Positions 20,724 to 32,080 are shown, counted from the stretch's first letter. The stretch: DNA of 64,000 bases from Fremontodendron californicum (GCA_030761205.1 JAULJL010000032.1:4593134-4657133); one strand, 5' to 3'. Translations and numbers: made by a program. Notes: generated by a model from the sequence alone, not told the origin.

Positions 20724-21211
20724 AAGGCGTTTAAGCCGTTTCTGGACGTAAAACCAGAGGAAGATGTGAGCCAGAATCACAACTACAATAAATGACTTCT
20801 CAGCTTTTGGTTTGATTTGCAATAACTTTATTTTGGTTTAATTTACGTGTTGTTCGATTTGTGTAACTATTCTCGTTTTTTTTTTTATTTGTCTTTTACG
20901 GTTGATTTTTCTTCTCTTTTTGATTTTCTTCCTGAAATCACGCAAAAATCTTTTGTTAGGTTAACATTTTCTTCTGACAGGTCAAATACACTTTCGGCTA
21001 CATTATTACTCTTGACTTTTACGGTTGATTTTTCTTCTCTTTTTGATTTTCTTCCTGAAATCACGCAAAAATCTTTTGTTAGGTTAACATTTTCTTCTGA
21101 CAGGTCAGATACACTTTCGGCGACATTATTACTCTTGTCTGATTCACTACTCAGTCCTCTATATATTACACCATGTACTCATTCTCTTTCAGGCACTCGA
21201 AGAAAAAAAAA
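20724..21211 (+). promoter_or_regulatory. NABP-LOG intergenic region with tandem duplication (element C)
   Basis: Longer than in A because about 120 bp (from CTTTTACGGTTGATTTTTC to ATTACTCTTG) is present twice in tandem (about 20890-21011 and 21012-21135). The TATA-like CTATATATT and the acceptor TTCTCTTTCAG (AG at 21191-21192) follow once. The same duplication is in element I. Confidence 0.6.
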
Positions 21212-21859
21212 ATGGAAAGTACTTCATCCCAGCGCATTAAAAAAATTTGTGTCTTTGGAGGTGCTTATCCAGGGAAAAATAACATATTCGCTGATGAAGC
21301 CATAAGAGTTGGAGTAATACTTGCCCAACAAAAGATCCACTTGATTTATGGAGGAGGTAGTACGGGTTTAATGGGAGCAGTCGCTACAGCAGCACACGCC
21401 GGAGGAAGTCCAGTTCTAGGAATCGTGCCAAAACTATTCACAGATTTTTGTGGACCTACCTTGGGTAAGGAAATACAAGTCTGGAGTATCCTTGAACGGA
21501 TAACAATCATGTACCATTCTGCCGATGCATTCATTGCTTTACCAGGAGGTCTGGGTACATTGGAAAAAATAGCTTGCGTGGCTTCTTGGTCATCTTTGGT
21601 CACAAATAAGAAACCCATTGGTTTGCTTAATATTAATGGTTATTTTAGTAATTTGCTTTCATATTTAGATAATGCTGTGGATAATGGATTCATGTTTTCA
21701 GAGGCAAGGAGAACCATAATTTCTGCTACAACCATTGAAGATTTACTTAAAAAGCTCCAAGCTTATGAGTGTTTATCTGCTACGGTTGTTTCACAAACGC
21801 TCGGAAAAAGAAAAAGAGATATGGACGAGCAAGGAGTGGATTGCACTTTGTCTTTGTGA
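21212..21859 (+). CDS. LOG-like: LOG-like protein with catalytic Glu replaced (element C)
   Basis: 215-residue open frame, but the signature reads PGGLGTLEK: Glu119, the final and catalytic Glu of PGGxGTxxE, is Lys. Pro95 in the PERITIM segment is also Leu. GGGSTGLMG and Arg96 remain. From knowledge of the family this copy is probably catalytically dead, although it could still fold or join mixed dimers. Element I shares the Glu-to-Lys change but not Pro95Leu. Confidence 0.85.
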   Translation: MESTSSQRIKKICVFGGAYPGKNNIFADEAIRVGVILAQQKIHLIYGGGSTGLMGAVATAAHAGGSPVLGIVPKLFTDFCGPTLGKEIQVWSILERITIMYHSADAFIALPGGLGTLEKIACVASWSSLVTNKKPIGLLNINGYFSNLLSYLDNAVDNGFMFSEARRTIISATTIEDLLKKLQAYECLSATVVSQTLGKRKRDMDEQGVDCTLSL

Positions 21860-21987
21860 CATTATCTAACATTTTGCTTGTTGTGTCTCAGTTATAATAA
21901 GTGGTTAGCAACCTCTGCAGGTAATATCTCCTAAATTCTACCTTTAAAATTTGACATTGGGGACAATGCCATATTTTAGTAGGGGGT
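21860..21987 (+). other. Short 3' flank of element C, truncated at the C/D junction
   Basis: Keeps the GACATTGGGGACAATGCC-type imperfect inverted repeat and TAGTAGGGGGTAA. It then switches at 21988-21989 into the middle of a mini-gag ORF with two shared bases (AA). No LTR or polypurine tract of C is present. Confidence 0.75.
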
Positions 21988-22860
21988 AATCTCACCTACC
22001 CAGTTCAACAATTGGCCATGGGAGGATGTCAAGGCCATCAAGTGTTCCAAGACCAACAGTATGATCATTACTCAAACACTTACCATGAGGGATGGTGGGA
22101 TCATACTAATTATGGCTACTCAGAAAATTACGAAGAAGTAGATCCTTATGCCAATTACACTCATCCATCTAGCTTCAATCAATCATGGTCTCAAGAACCA
22201 GATCTTCTTCAACCACCACATATGACTCAAAACTCAGGTACTTCTTTAGAAGATCTTGTCGATTCTCTTGTTACTAATACTTTGCAATTTCAACAGGAAA
22301 CAAGGGCAAGTATCCAGAGTTTGGAAAGGCAAATAAGCCTATTGGCTAGTAGTATGGTGGTATGGGTAGCACAAAGATCTGAAGAATTCTCTGCCCAAAC
22401 GATGATTAACCCAAAGGAGAATGCTACTATTGTGACCTTGAAGAATGATGAACAAGATGAGGATGAGACAAAATTAGAGATGGATTCTATTCTTGAGGAT
22501 AATGAAGCCACAAATCCAAATAAGAGTATTTCAGCACCTGAGGTAACGTTTAAGATTCCAATTTTTACTAATGTTTCTTCTCCACCTTTTCCTAGTAGAT
22601 TTGCAAAGTTCAAGGAGGAAGAACATGAACAAAACATGCTGGAAACCTTAAACAGTTTGTTTGTGGATGCCATTCAACAAGTACCAACATATGCTCCATT
22701 CCTCGATGAGATATGCACCACAAAGGATGATGGAATAATACTTGTAATGGAGAATGCATCCAGTTTTGTGCAAAGAAAGCTTCCTATCAAACGTTCAAAT
22801 TTGGGAAGTTTCATGTATGAGCCTAACAAGCCTAAAAAGCCAAGAAGGGGTGTTGGTTAG
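21988..22860 (+). pseudogene. Mini-gag lacking its first 22 codons (element D)
   Basis: In-frame from the Asn23 codon of copy A to the stop, and otherwise identical to A. The native ATG is lost. The first in-frame ATG is at 22018 (Met33), so a shortened product of about 280 residues is conceivable. Confidence 0.8.
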
Positions 22861-23247
22861 GTTGGACAACTTAAATCAGTACTAATTGGGAAGGCAGTCC
22901 AATTAATGAAGAAATTACCAACCTGCCATACTCAGATTTGCTTTCTTTTCCTTTTCCTTTTATTATTTTTTATTGTTTTTATTTATTTATTTTTATGTTT
23001 ATTTGTTTAGTAATTTAGGATTTTATTTAGAGTTTTTTGTTTTTGAGTCTTTTTAGGTTGTTTTTCTTTCTGATCCTTGTTTTTAAAATAACTAGATGTA
23101 AATATAATTTTTAATTTTTTTACCCCGGTTAAATGGCGGATAACGGTACTCCGTGATTATTTAAATCGGTTCCATCAGCTACCCACAAAACTGATATTGT
23201 ATATAAATTTCTCTTCCAATTTCTCTTTCAATTTTTTTCTTTTCAAG
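22861..23247 (+). promoter_or_regulatory. Spacer and NABP leader (element D)
   Basis: Same as 1142-1528 in element A, with the TATATAAA box near 23200 and TTTTCAAG just before the ATG. Confidence 0.45.
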
Positions 23248-23784
23248 ATGGATGATATTCTCACAAGATTGCAGAAACGATTTCCTCCTTTTCCTCGAAA
23301 TATTTTACTGAAGCTTTACCAAGTTCGTTTCGAAAGATTAAGAATGCTTATGCAGAAAGGGATTCCTGGAGACATACGTTGGATAATTGAAGCCAAGGTA
23401 CGTGAAGATGAATATCTTCCTGTTTTGCATTTACCAGGTACAGGTAGAAGCACTTTTGCAAAGAAGCGACGAGCAAAGCGCATGAGTTCAAATTGCCACA
23501 AATGTGCACGATGGACGTGTAACGGTAAATGTCGTTCTATTGGGATTCCGTCCTCTAATCGAGATGATAAAATTGAATTCATTAAGGATGGACTGAGTAA
23601 GGAGAATTTGGGTAATATCCAACTTTCTCTTGAGACGCATCCTAGTGGAGACGTACAAAGAGAAATTCTTGATTTATGGCCGCAATTCCAAAGGGAACGG
23701 CAACATCTTGGGAATCTGATGTTAAAAGACCCTGTTTGCCAGCTTGTAAGAAAACTGGATGGGAAGCATATCCTCGACTCATAG
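23248..23784 (+). CDS. NABP-like protein (element D)
   Basis: 178 residues, identical to the A copy (MQKGIPGD, RSTFAKKRRAKR, Cys83/86/91/95). See the entry at 1529 for the reasoning. Confidence 0.6.
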   Translation: MDDILTRLQKRFPPFPRNILLKLYQVRFERLRMLMQKGIPGDIRWIIEAKVREDEYLPVLHLPGTGRSTFAKKRRAKRMSSNCHKCARWTCNGKCRSIGIPSSNRDDKIEFIKDGLSKENLGNIQLSLETHPSGDVQREILDLWPQFQRERQHLGNLMLKDPVCQLVRKLDGKHILDS

Positions 23785-24152
23785 AAGGCGTTTAAGCCGT
23801 TTCTGGACGTAAAACCAGAGGAAGATGTGAGCCACAATCACAACTACAATAAATGACTTCTCAGCTTTTGGTTTGATTTGCAATAACTTTATTTTGTTTT
23901 AATTTACGTGTTGTTCGATTTGTGTAATTATTCTCGTTTTTTTTATTTGTCTTTTACGGTTGATTTTTTCTTCTCTTTTTGATTTTCTTCCTGAAATCAC
24001 GCAAAAATCTTTTGTTAGGTTAACATTTTCTTCTGACAGGTCAGATACACTTTCGGCGACATTATTACTCTTGTCTGATTCACTACTCAGTCCTCTATAT
24101 ATTACACCATGTACTCATTCTCTTTCAGGCACTCGAAAAAAAAGAAAAAAAA
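23785..24152 (+). promoter_or_regulatory. NABP-LOG intergenic region (element D)
   Basis: As in A: pyrimidine tract, CTATATATT and TTCTCTTTCAG. One extra A in the A-run before the ATG, compared with A, puts the upstream open stretch out of frame with LOG here. Confidence 0.45.
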
Positions 24153-24800
24153 ATGGAAAGTACTTCGTCCCAACGCATTAAAAAAATTTGTGTTTTTGGA
24201 GGTGCTTATCCAGGGAAAAATAACATATTCGCTGATGAAGCCATAAGAGTTGGAGTAATACTTGCCCAACAAAAGATCCAGTTGATTTATGGAGGCGGTA
24301 GTACGGGTTTAATGGGAGCAGTCGCTACAGCAGCACACGCCGGAGGAAGTCCAGTTCTAGGAATCGTGCCAAAACTATTCACAGATTTTTGTGGACCTAC
24401 CTTGGGTAAGGAAATACAAGTCTGGAGTATCCCTGAACGGATAACAATCATGTACCATTCTGCCGATGCATTCATTGCTTTACCAGGAGGTCTGGGTACA
24501 TTGGAAGAAATAGCTTGCGTGGCTTCTTGGTCATCTTTGGTCACAAATAAGAAACCCATTGGTTTGCTTAATATTAATGGTTATTTTAGTAATTTGCTTT
24601 CATATTTAGATAATGCTGTGGATAATGGATTCATGTTTTCAGAGGCAAGGAAAACCATAATTTCTGCTACAACCATTGAAGATTTACTCAAAAAGCTCCA
24701 AGCTTATGAGTATTTATCTGCTACGGTTGTTTCGCAAACGCTCGGAAAAAGAAAAAGAGATATGGACGAGCAAGGAGTGGATTGCACTTTGTCTTTGTGA
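24153..24800 (+). CDS. LOG-like: LOG-like phosphoribohydrolase (element D)
   Basis: 215 residues, identical to copy A except Arg167Lys (EARKTI). Catalytic Arg96, PGGLGTLEE and the KRKR tail are intact. Confidence 0.85.
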   Translation: MESTSSQRIKKICVFGGAYPGKNNIFADEAIRVGVILAQQKIQLIYGGGSTGLMGAVATAAHAGGSPVLGIVPKLFTDFCGPTLGKEIQVWSIPERITIMYHSADAFIALPGGLGTLEEIACVASWSSLVTNKKPIGLLNINGYFSNLLSYLDNAVDNGFMFSEARKTIISATTIEDLLKKLQAYEYLSATVVSQTLGKRKRDMDEQGVDCTLSL

Positions 24801-26837
24801 CATTATCTAACATTTTGTTTGTTGTGTCTCAGTTATAATAAGTGGTTAGCAACCTCTACAGGTAATATCTCCTAAATTTTACCTTCTTAAAAAAAAAAAA
24901 AGTTTGTTGTGTTTTAAGCAATTTAGAAGTATTCATTCTGAACAAGGTCTGAGTAAGGGAGACTTGAGACATACCTTGTCAGTTTGATTTCTTCTTTTCA
25001 AAAAAAAAAAGAAAAAAAAAAGAGTTTGTTGTGTTTTAAGCAATTTAGAAGTATTCATTCTGAACAAGGTCTGAGTAAGGGAGACTTGAGACATACCTTG
25101 TCAGTTTGATTTTAATCTTTTTACGTTTACTTGTTAATTTTTGTTTAGTATTTTAGGATTATTTAGGTTGCATGAGTTTGTTTTGTTTTGAGTCTAGTTA
25201 TTCCTATTCTTATGTTATTAGTTCTTTTCTCTTACACATGATTCTTTCATTTGGGTTAATAGACTTACATTGAGGACAATGTAAGAATTAAGTGTGGGGG
25301 GAATGATTTAGGATTTCTTTTATTTTTGTCTACTATTTTTTTTTTATGAGTCTTTATTATTATTATTATTTTTTAGTGTGTTTTAGTTCCTTTTTAATAC
25401 AATGATGAGATATGAATTGCATAAGTCTAAAACATATTTATTAGTGAGAAGATTTTCATGAGAATTGAGCTTGATGTCAACCTTTTTATGAGCCAATGTT
25501 AATATGATATGTTGATTGAGAAAGAAGCATGTTTAGACTTAATCTGACTTGTATAATCAGTCTTGTGAGTTTTTGAGCCTAAAATGATTGATGCATTATA
25601 CAAATCAATCTAATTTCTTTCTTGAGTGCTCTTATGATTACATGATTCTCTAGAACTTGCTTTAAACCGTTTGAGACTATATTGATGCATGTGACAACAT
25701 GAATATGATAGAGGCATTAGGATTTTTAGCCAGGGCCAAACAACCATCCCTTATTGATGTTCCAAGAGAACACACCCTTAGTGAACCAATTTGAGCCTAC
25801 ATTGAATAAGCTATCTCTTTGGTAACCATAACTTGTCCCTAACCTAAATATACTTATATCTTTACCTTTGTTCCAAAGATGAATTAGCATGATTTGAGAC
25901 AAGTTGCAAAGACAAGGGATATTTTTTGGTTAGAAACAAGAAATAGGTGTGGGGGGAAAAGAAAAGAAAAGTCAAGAGAAAAAGAAATGGAATACTGGCA
26001 AATACATTCCTATATAAAAAAAAATGAATCATCTCTTGAATTTGTGGAAAAAGAAAAAGATGTTACAAAGTTGTTTAGAATGAAGAAAAGGCCCAACATG
26101 AATATCCGGCCTAGGTGACTATGTACTTGTAAAGAGTTTTGAGAAGTTTCTTTGTATAATCTTTTTATGTCTCTAAACTTTATGAACTCTTTGGAACCTT
26201 TGTGATATCTTTATCCTTTTGTTCTTCAACCACATTACAAACCCCTTGGCCCCATTACAACCTTGATTAAAGACCTCTTGATTTATGAAGTTGCATGATC
26301 TTTTAGTGGAGAATAGGTGGACAAGCAAGCATATGGTAGAAGTGTTTTCATGAGATTGATTGAGTGTAAACACTTTACCACTACTTTAAAGAGTGAAAAT
26401 CAAGAGAGTATCCCATGTGAGAAGTTGAGATTAAATTTGAACATGCACTATTTTGATTGAGATATGTTATGCTAATATTGGCTTAACTCAAACAATTTAC
26501 ATTCAAGCATGATTTTTTGTGAAATTTTTTAAGCTATTGATTAGTTTATAAGACTTGTCAAATATTGTCTCTAATTTGTATTGAAAGGATTAGGAGTAAA
26601 TATTTTTAGTATATGTAGTTTATTTATATGAAGTTTATTTATATTTTAATTTTTCAATGTTTGTGGGTATCGTTCTAGTAAACCCTCACGAGACTAAACT
26701 CGTCCACTAGGGACACCTAGGGGTTTAAAGGCTTGTGTCACATGCTAAGTGCCACCGTGATTTCCTACGAAAGTGGATTAGATTAGATTTTCTTATTTTA
26801 TTTTTATTGAGTCGTTGCTAGGGACTAGCAACAATCT
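24801..26837 (+). other. 3' noncoding region of element D
   Basis: Nearly identical to 3081-5120: doubled ~90-bp repeat (about 24901-25113), GAGGACAATGTAAG inverted repeat with PPT-like run near 25290, and a second PPT-like run near 25948. No supported gene. Confidence 0.65.
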
Positions 26838-26848
26838 AAGTGTGGGGG
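26838..26848 (+). other. Polypurine tract of element D
   Basis: AAGTGTGGGGG abutting the LTR start at 26849. Confidence 0.85.
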
Positions 26849-28937
26849 TGTGATAACTCGTATAATTATATAGTTTTTAGTTATGTTTTATTATTGTTTT
26901 GTGTCAAATACGAGTTATTATTGTTTAGTCTAATTGTGTTTATGATCTTTTATATTTTTATGTAATTTGGTGTTTTTCACAAGTTTCTTTGAGTGATTTC
27001 AGATTACTAGAATTAAGGGCAAATCCAGTTCAGTTCCAGTTCCGACACATTTTGCCATATCAGCTATATCTGGAGTTTCACTGAAGCAATAAGGCTGAAA
27101 TTTGTAGCCGTGCAAAGATAAGAGGCATATCTATCTTTTTCATGTTTTATACTTCTTGAAACGGAGTCGTTTTCCCTAGCGAAATCGACCATCAAGTTGG
27201 CTGATGTGCAATGATGTCTGTGCTGACCTGTTTTCGTATTTTGCCCATATCTGCTTATCCACATCAGAAAATGAGCTGATTCCAATGGCTATGGATCCGT
27301 AACTGATACGGGAACCTTTGTCTAGAAGACCATATGATCAGATCAGGCCTCTAATATTGACGAAATCGACCATCAAGTTGGCTGATGTGCAATGACGTCT
27401 GTGCTGACATGTTTTCGTATTTTGCCCATATCTGCTTATCCACATCAGCAAATGAGCTGATTCCAACGGCTATAAATCCATAACTGATAGGGGAACCTTT
27501 TTCTAGAAGACCATGTGATCAGATCAGGCCTCCAACATTGACGAAATCGACCATCAAGTTGGCTGATCAAAATTGTCATACAATATGACGAAAATTGTTA
27601 GAAAAATTCACCCACCTATTATACCTACCTTTGAAATTTGTAAAGCTTGTCTCTTGTCATTTAGCCTTCCAAAATGTGTATAAATAGAGGGCCTTGGATG
27701 ATTGTAGAGGATCATATTGTAGATAGGTAGGATATTAGCCATTTTAATAAAATTCTCTAAGTTTTCTTCTTCTTTCTTTTCTCTAGTTTTCTTTCTTTTC
27801 TCTAGTTTTCTTTTTCTTTAGAGAGAGCAAGAGGTTGGATAATTAATATTCTTCCTCTTCTTCTTTCTTTCTTTTATTTTCTTCTTAGATTTTCTTTAAT
27901 TTTATGTTTATGTTTATAATGCCTATGCTAGGCTAAACTTCTATTTGGTTAAGGGTGATTTCAAAGCCCTAGACATGTTTTGTGATTGATTTTCAGATTC
28001 TATCTATCATTAATTTTCTATCAAAGTTGCTTATGTTTTTCTACAAGAATTGTTCATGATGTTGTCTTGATTTATTTAGGTGTACAACTAGATAGATCTT
28101 GATAATTATCTATTGCTAGTTTAGGAATCTTGATCCGTGTAATTGTCTTGATTTCCTATTCATAAGTGGCAATTTGTGATTAATGATTATGGTCAAGTTT
28201 TCAATAATTGCAAAGTGGAACATAACCTAAGTTGAACAATCCGAGCTTATGTGTTTGTTGCTTAGATCAACCTATCTTTCTCATCATAAAGCTGCCATTA
28301 AATTGAATTTAGAGAGCTTATTCTAGGTTGTTTAATGGTTAGAGATTAAATAGAGAGCTTGTTCTATTTAACGACAAACTAAGGAAAGATTGGGATAACA
28401 GAGCTTGTTGTTATCTACGGTTGTTAACTTTGATAGTTGGTTGATATTGATAGATCTGAAATTGATTCTTAATGATGTCTAGTGGTGGAGAATGAAACCT
28501 TAACCATATTTTTCATATTTGATTCTTCTTACTTATTTGTTTTCTTACTTTTCTAGTTTGCTTATTTTTAAAAGTATATTTATTTTTATTGGCTGGTTAT
28601 ACCGCCTAATTTGTATATTAACTTTGTTTTACTTTTATTGGCTGGTTATACCGCCTAATTTAGTATATATATTTTTATTGGCTGGTTATACCGCCTAATT
28701 TAGTATATATATTTTTATTGGCTGGTTATACCGCCTTGCATCTTCTTCTTATTATTTACTTTAGTTTAAATCTGGCTTCAAAAACCCCTTTTCTTTTATT
28801 GTTCTTGAATTTAAGTTTTAAACTATTAACTTATAAACTAAAACCCAATCCCTGAGGACTCGACCCTTGCTAACTACTATACTTACAATTTATCTTTTTA
28901 GTGCAAGGTTAAATAAGATACACTCTTTTGGGTGCAT
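26849..28937 (+). repeat. 3' LTR of element D
   Basis: A-type LTR with two 181-bp U3 units (27180, 27361, partial at 27542), TATAAATA at 27679-27686, and four ATTGGCTGG repeats near the 3' end. It stops at GGTGCAT, two bases short of the LTR end. Confidence 0.9.
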
Positions 28938-28943
28938 TAAATA
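28938..28943. other. D/E junction filler
   Basis: TAAATA replaces the last two LTR bases, the spacer and the first part of the primer-binding site; sequence resumes at GCCGGGGATTG. A short untemplated-looking filler is typical of end-joining. Confidence 0.6.
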
Positions 28944-29067
28944 GCCGGGGATTGTTTTCTTTAGTTTATTTGTTACTTGGTTTATTCTTATTTTCAGTTC
29001 TAATTAGTTCTATTTTCTTGTACATACAAGTTTTTCTTATCAAATTTTGAAAAAAAAAAAAAAAACG

Positions 29068-30006
29068 ATGGAATTGAGCAATCTAACACTTGAAGAGTTG
29101 GTGGCATACATGAACATGGAAAATCAACAAGCCACTCTCACCTACCCAGTTCAACAATTGGCCATGGGAGGATGTCAAGGCCATCAAGTGTTCCAAGACC
29201 AACAGTATGATCATTACTCAAACACTTACCATGAGGGATGGTGGGATCATACTAATTATGGCTACTCAGAAAATTACCAAGAAGTAGATCCTTATGCCAA
29301 TTACACTCATCCATCTAGCTTCAATCAATCATGGTCTCAAGAACCAGATCTTTTTCAACCACCACATATGACTCAAAACTCAGGTACTTCTTTAGAAGAT
29401 CTTGTCAATTCTCTTGTTACTAATACTTTGCAATTTCAACAGGAAACAAGGGCAAGTATCCAGAGTTTGGAAAGGCAAATGAGCCTATTGGCTAGTAGTA
29501 TGGTGGTATGGGTAGCACAAAGATCTGAAGAACTCTCTGCCCAAACAATGATTAACCCAAAGGAGAATACTACTATTGTGACCTTGAGGAATGAGGAACA
29601 AGATAAGGATGAGACAAAATTAGAGATGGATTCTATTCTTGAAGATAATGAAGCTTCAATTCCGAAAGAGAGTACTTCGGCATCTGAGGTAACGTTTAAG
29701 GTTCCACTTTTTGCTAATGTTTCTTCTCCACTTTTTCCTAGTAGATTTGCAAAGTTCAAGGAGGAAGAACATGAACAACACATGCCGGAAACCTTAAACA
29801 ACTTGTTTGTGGATGCCATTCAACAAGTATCAAAATATGCTCCATTCCTCGATGAGCTATGCACCACAAAGGATGATGGAATAATACTTGTAATGGAGAA
29901 TGCATCCACTATTGTGCAAAGAAACCGCCCTACAAAACGCACAAATTCGGGAAGTTTCTTGTATGAGCCTGACAAGCCTAAAAAGCCAAGAAGGGGTGTT
30001 GGTTAG
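29068..30006 (+). CDS. Mini-gag (element E)
   Basis: 312 residues starting MELSNLTLEE at the ATG after the A run. It differs from B at only a few positions (for example DKDETK for DEDETK, QHMPE for QYMPE). No capsid core or zinc knuckle. See the entry at 203. Confidence 0.8.
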   Translation: MELSNLTLEELVAYMNMENQQATLTYPVQQLAMGGCQGHQVFQDQQYDHYSNTYHEGWWDHTNYGYSENYQEVDPYANYTHPSSFNQSWSQEPDLFQPPHMTQNSGTSLEDLVNSLVTNTLQFQQETRASIQSLERQMSLLASSMVVWVAQRSEELSAQTMINPKENTTIVTLRNEEQDKDETKLEMDSILEDNEASIPKESTSASEVTFKVPLFANVSSPLFPSRFAKFKEEEHEQHMPETLNNLFVDAIQQVSKYAPFLDELCTTKDDGIILVMENASTIVQRNRPTKRTNSGSFLYEPDKPKKPRRGVG

Positions 30007-30536
30007 ATTCAAAACACTAACTCAAGTGTTAATTGGGAAGGCAGCCCAATTAAAGATGAAATTGCCAACCTTCCATATTCAGATTTGCTTTCTCTTTCTT
30101 TTCCTTTTTCTTTTATTATTTTTATTGTTTTTATTTTTATTTCTTATGTTTCTTTGTTAATTGTGTTTACTGTTTTTAAGTTCATTTAGGCTGCATAAGT
30201 TTCTTTTGTTTAATAGTTCTTTTCTCTTACATATAATTCTTGCATTGGGGGATAATAGCATTACATTAATGACAATGTAAGAATTATGTTTGGGGGGAAG
30301 AATTTAGGATTTTATTTAGAGTGTTTTGTTTTTGAGTTTTTTTTTTTGTTTTTCTTTCTGATCTTTGTTTTGAAAATAACTAGATGTAAATATAATTTTT
30401 TTTTAACCCCGGTTAAATGGCGGATAACGGTACTCCGTGATTATTTAAATCGGTTCCATCAGCTACCCACAAAACTGATATTGTATATAAATTTCTCTTC
30501 CAATTTCTCTTTCAATTTTTTTCATTTTTTTTCAGG
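30007..30536 (+). other. Mini-gag to NABP spacer with pre-PPT-like module (element E)
   Basis: Bases about 30178-30315 resemble 32484-32642 on the other side of the cassette. Both have GTTCTTTTCTCTTACA, an ACATT..GACAATGTAAGAATTA element, a G-run PPT-like tract and AATTTAGG or GATTTAGG in the same order. The cassette is therefore flanked by diverged direct repeats. TATATAAA is at 30484-30491 and the acceptor TTTTTTTTCAG ends one base before the NABP ATG. Confidence 0.6.
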
Positions 30537-31073
30537 ATGAATGATATTCTCACAAGATTGCAGAAACGATTTCCTCCTTTTCCTCGAAATATTTTACTGA
30601 AGCTTTACCAAGTTCGATTTGAAAGATTAAGAATGCTTATGCACAAAGGGATTCCTGAAGACATACGTTGGATAATTGAAGCCAAGCTACGTGAAGATGA
30701 ATATCTTCCTGTTTTGCATTTACCAGGTACAGGTAGAAGCACTTTTTCAAAGAAGCGACGAGCAAAGCGCATGAGTTCAAATTGCCACAAATGTGCACGA
30801 TGGACGTGTAACGGTAAATGTCGTTCAATTGGGATTCCGTCCTCTAATCGAGATGATAAAATTGAATTCATTAAGGATGGACTGAGTAAGGAGAATTTGG
30901 GTAATATCCAACTTTCTCTTGAGACGCATCCTAGTGGAGACGTACAAAGAGAAATTCTTGATTTATGGCCGCAATTCCAAAGGGAATGGCAACATCTTGG
31001 GAATCTGATGTTAAAAGACCCTGTTTGCCAGCTTGTAAGAAAACTGGATGGGAAGCATATCCTCGACTCATAG
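30537..31073 (+). CDS. NABP-like protein (element E)
   Basis: 178 residues, identical to the B copy (MNDILTR start, MHKGIPED, EAKLRED, RSTFSKKRRAKR), with the cysteine cluster intact. Confidence 0.6.
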   Translation: MNDILTRLQKRFPPFPRNILLKLYQVRFERLRMLMHKGIPEDIRWIIEAKLREDEYLPVLHLPGTGRSTFSKKRRAKRMSSNCHKCARWTCNGKCRSIGIPSSNRDDKIEFIKDGLSKENLGNIQLSLETHPSGDVQREILDLWPQFQREWQHLGNLMLKDPVCQLVRKLDGKHILDS

Positions 31074-31432
31074 AAGGCGTTTAAGCCGTTTCTGGACGTA
31101 AAACCAGAGGAAGATGTGAGCCACAATCACAACTACAATAAATGACTTCTCAGCTTTTGGTTTGATTTGCAATAACTTCATTTTGGTTTAATTTACGTGT
31201 TGTTCGTTTTGTGTAATTATTCTCTCTTTTTTTATTTGTCTTTTACGGTTGATTTTTCTTCTCTTTTTGATTTTCTTCCTGAAATCACGCAAAAATCTTT
31301 TGTTAGGTTAACATTTTCTTCTGATAGGTCAGATACACTTTCGGCGACATTATTACTCTTGTCTGATTCACTACTCAGTCCTCTATATATTACACCATGT
31401 ACTCATTCTCTTTCAGGCACTCGAAAAAAAAA
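31074..31432 (+). promoter_or_regulatory. NABP-LOG intergenic region (element E)
   Basis: Same plan as in B: AATAAA after the NABP stop, pyrimidine tract, CTATATATT, then TTCTCTTTCAG before the LOG ATG. Confidence 0.45.
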
Positions 31433-32080
31433 ATGGAAAGTACTTCGTCCCAGCGCATTAAAAAAATTTGTGTCTTTGGAGGTGCTTATCCAGGGAAAAA
31501 TAACATATTTGCTGATGAAGCCATAAGAGTTGGAGTAATACTTGCCCAACAAAAGATCCAGTTGATTTATGGAGGTGGTAGTACGGGTTTAATGGGAGCA
31601 GTCGCTACAGCAGCACACGCCGGAGGAAGTCCAGTTCTAGGAGTCGTGCCAAAACTATTCACAGATTTTTGTGGACCTACCGTGGGTAAGGAAATACAAG
31701 TCTGGAGTATCCCTGAACGGATAACAATCATGTACCATTCTGCCGATGCATTCATTGCTTTACCAGGAGGTCTGGGTACATTGGAAGAAATAGCTTGCGT
31801 GGCTTCTTGGTCATCTTTGGTCACAAATAAGAAACCCATTGGTTTGCTTAATATTAATGGTTATTTTAGTAATTTGCTTTCATATTTAGATAATGCTGTG
31901 GATAATGGATTCATGTTTTCAGAGGCAAGGAGAACCATAATTTCTGCTACAACCATTGAAGATTTACTCAAAAAGCTCCAAGCTTATGAGTATTTATCTG
32001 CTACGGTTGTTTCGCAAACGCTCGTAAAAAGAAAAAGAGATATGGACGAGCAAGGAGTGGATTGCACTTTGTCTTTGTGA
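31433..32080 (+). CDS. LOG-like: LOG-like phosphoribohydrolase (element E)
   Basis: 215 residues, identical to the B copy, with Arg96 and PGGLGTLEE intact. The tail reads LVKRKRDMDEQ. Confidence 0.85.
   Translation: MESTSSQRIKKICVFGGAYPGKNNIFADEAIRVGVILAQQKIQLIYGGGSTGLMGAVATAAHAGGSPVLGVVPKLFTDFCGPTVGKEIQVWSIPERITIMYHSADAFIALPGGLGTLEEIACVASWSSLVTNKKPIGLLNINGYFSNLLSYLDNAVDNGFMFSEARRTIISATTIEDLLKKLQAYEYLSATVVSQTLVKRKRDMDEQGVDCTLSL

Larger units (their letters stand above)
21988..28943 (+). mobile_element. Element D: A-type non-autonomous element, 5' truncated
   Basis: Begins inside mini-gag and continues through NABP, LOG, 3' region, polypurine tract (26838-26848) and LTR (26849-28937). Nearly base-identical to element A from about 268 onward, with a few substitutions and homopolymer changes, so it is a recent copy or duplication. 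It ends in the filler TAAATA joining the primer-binding-site remnant of E. Confidence 0.85.
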
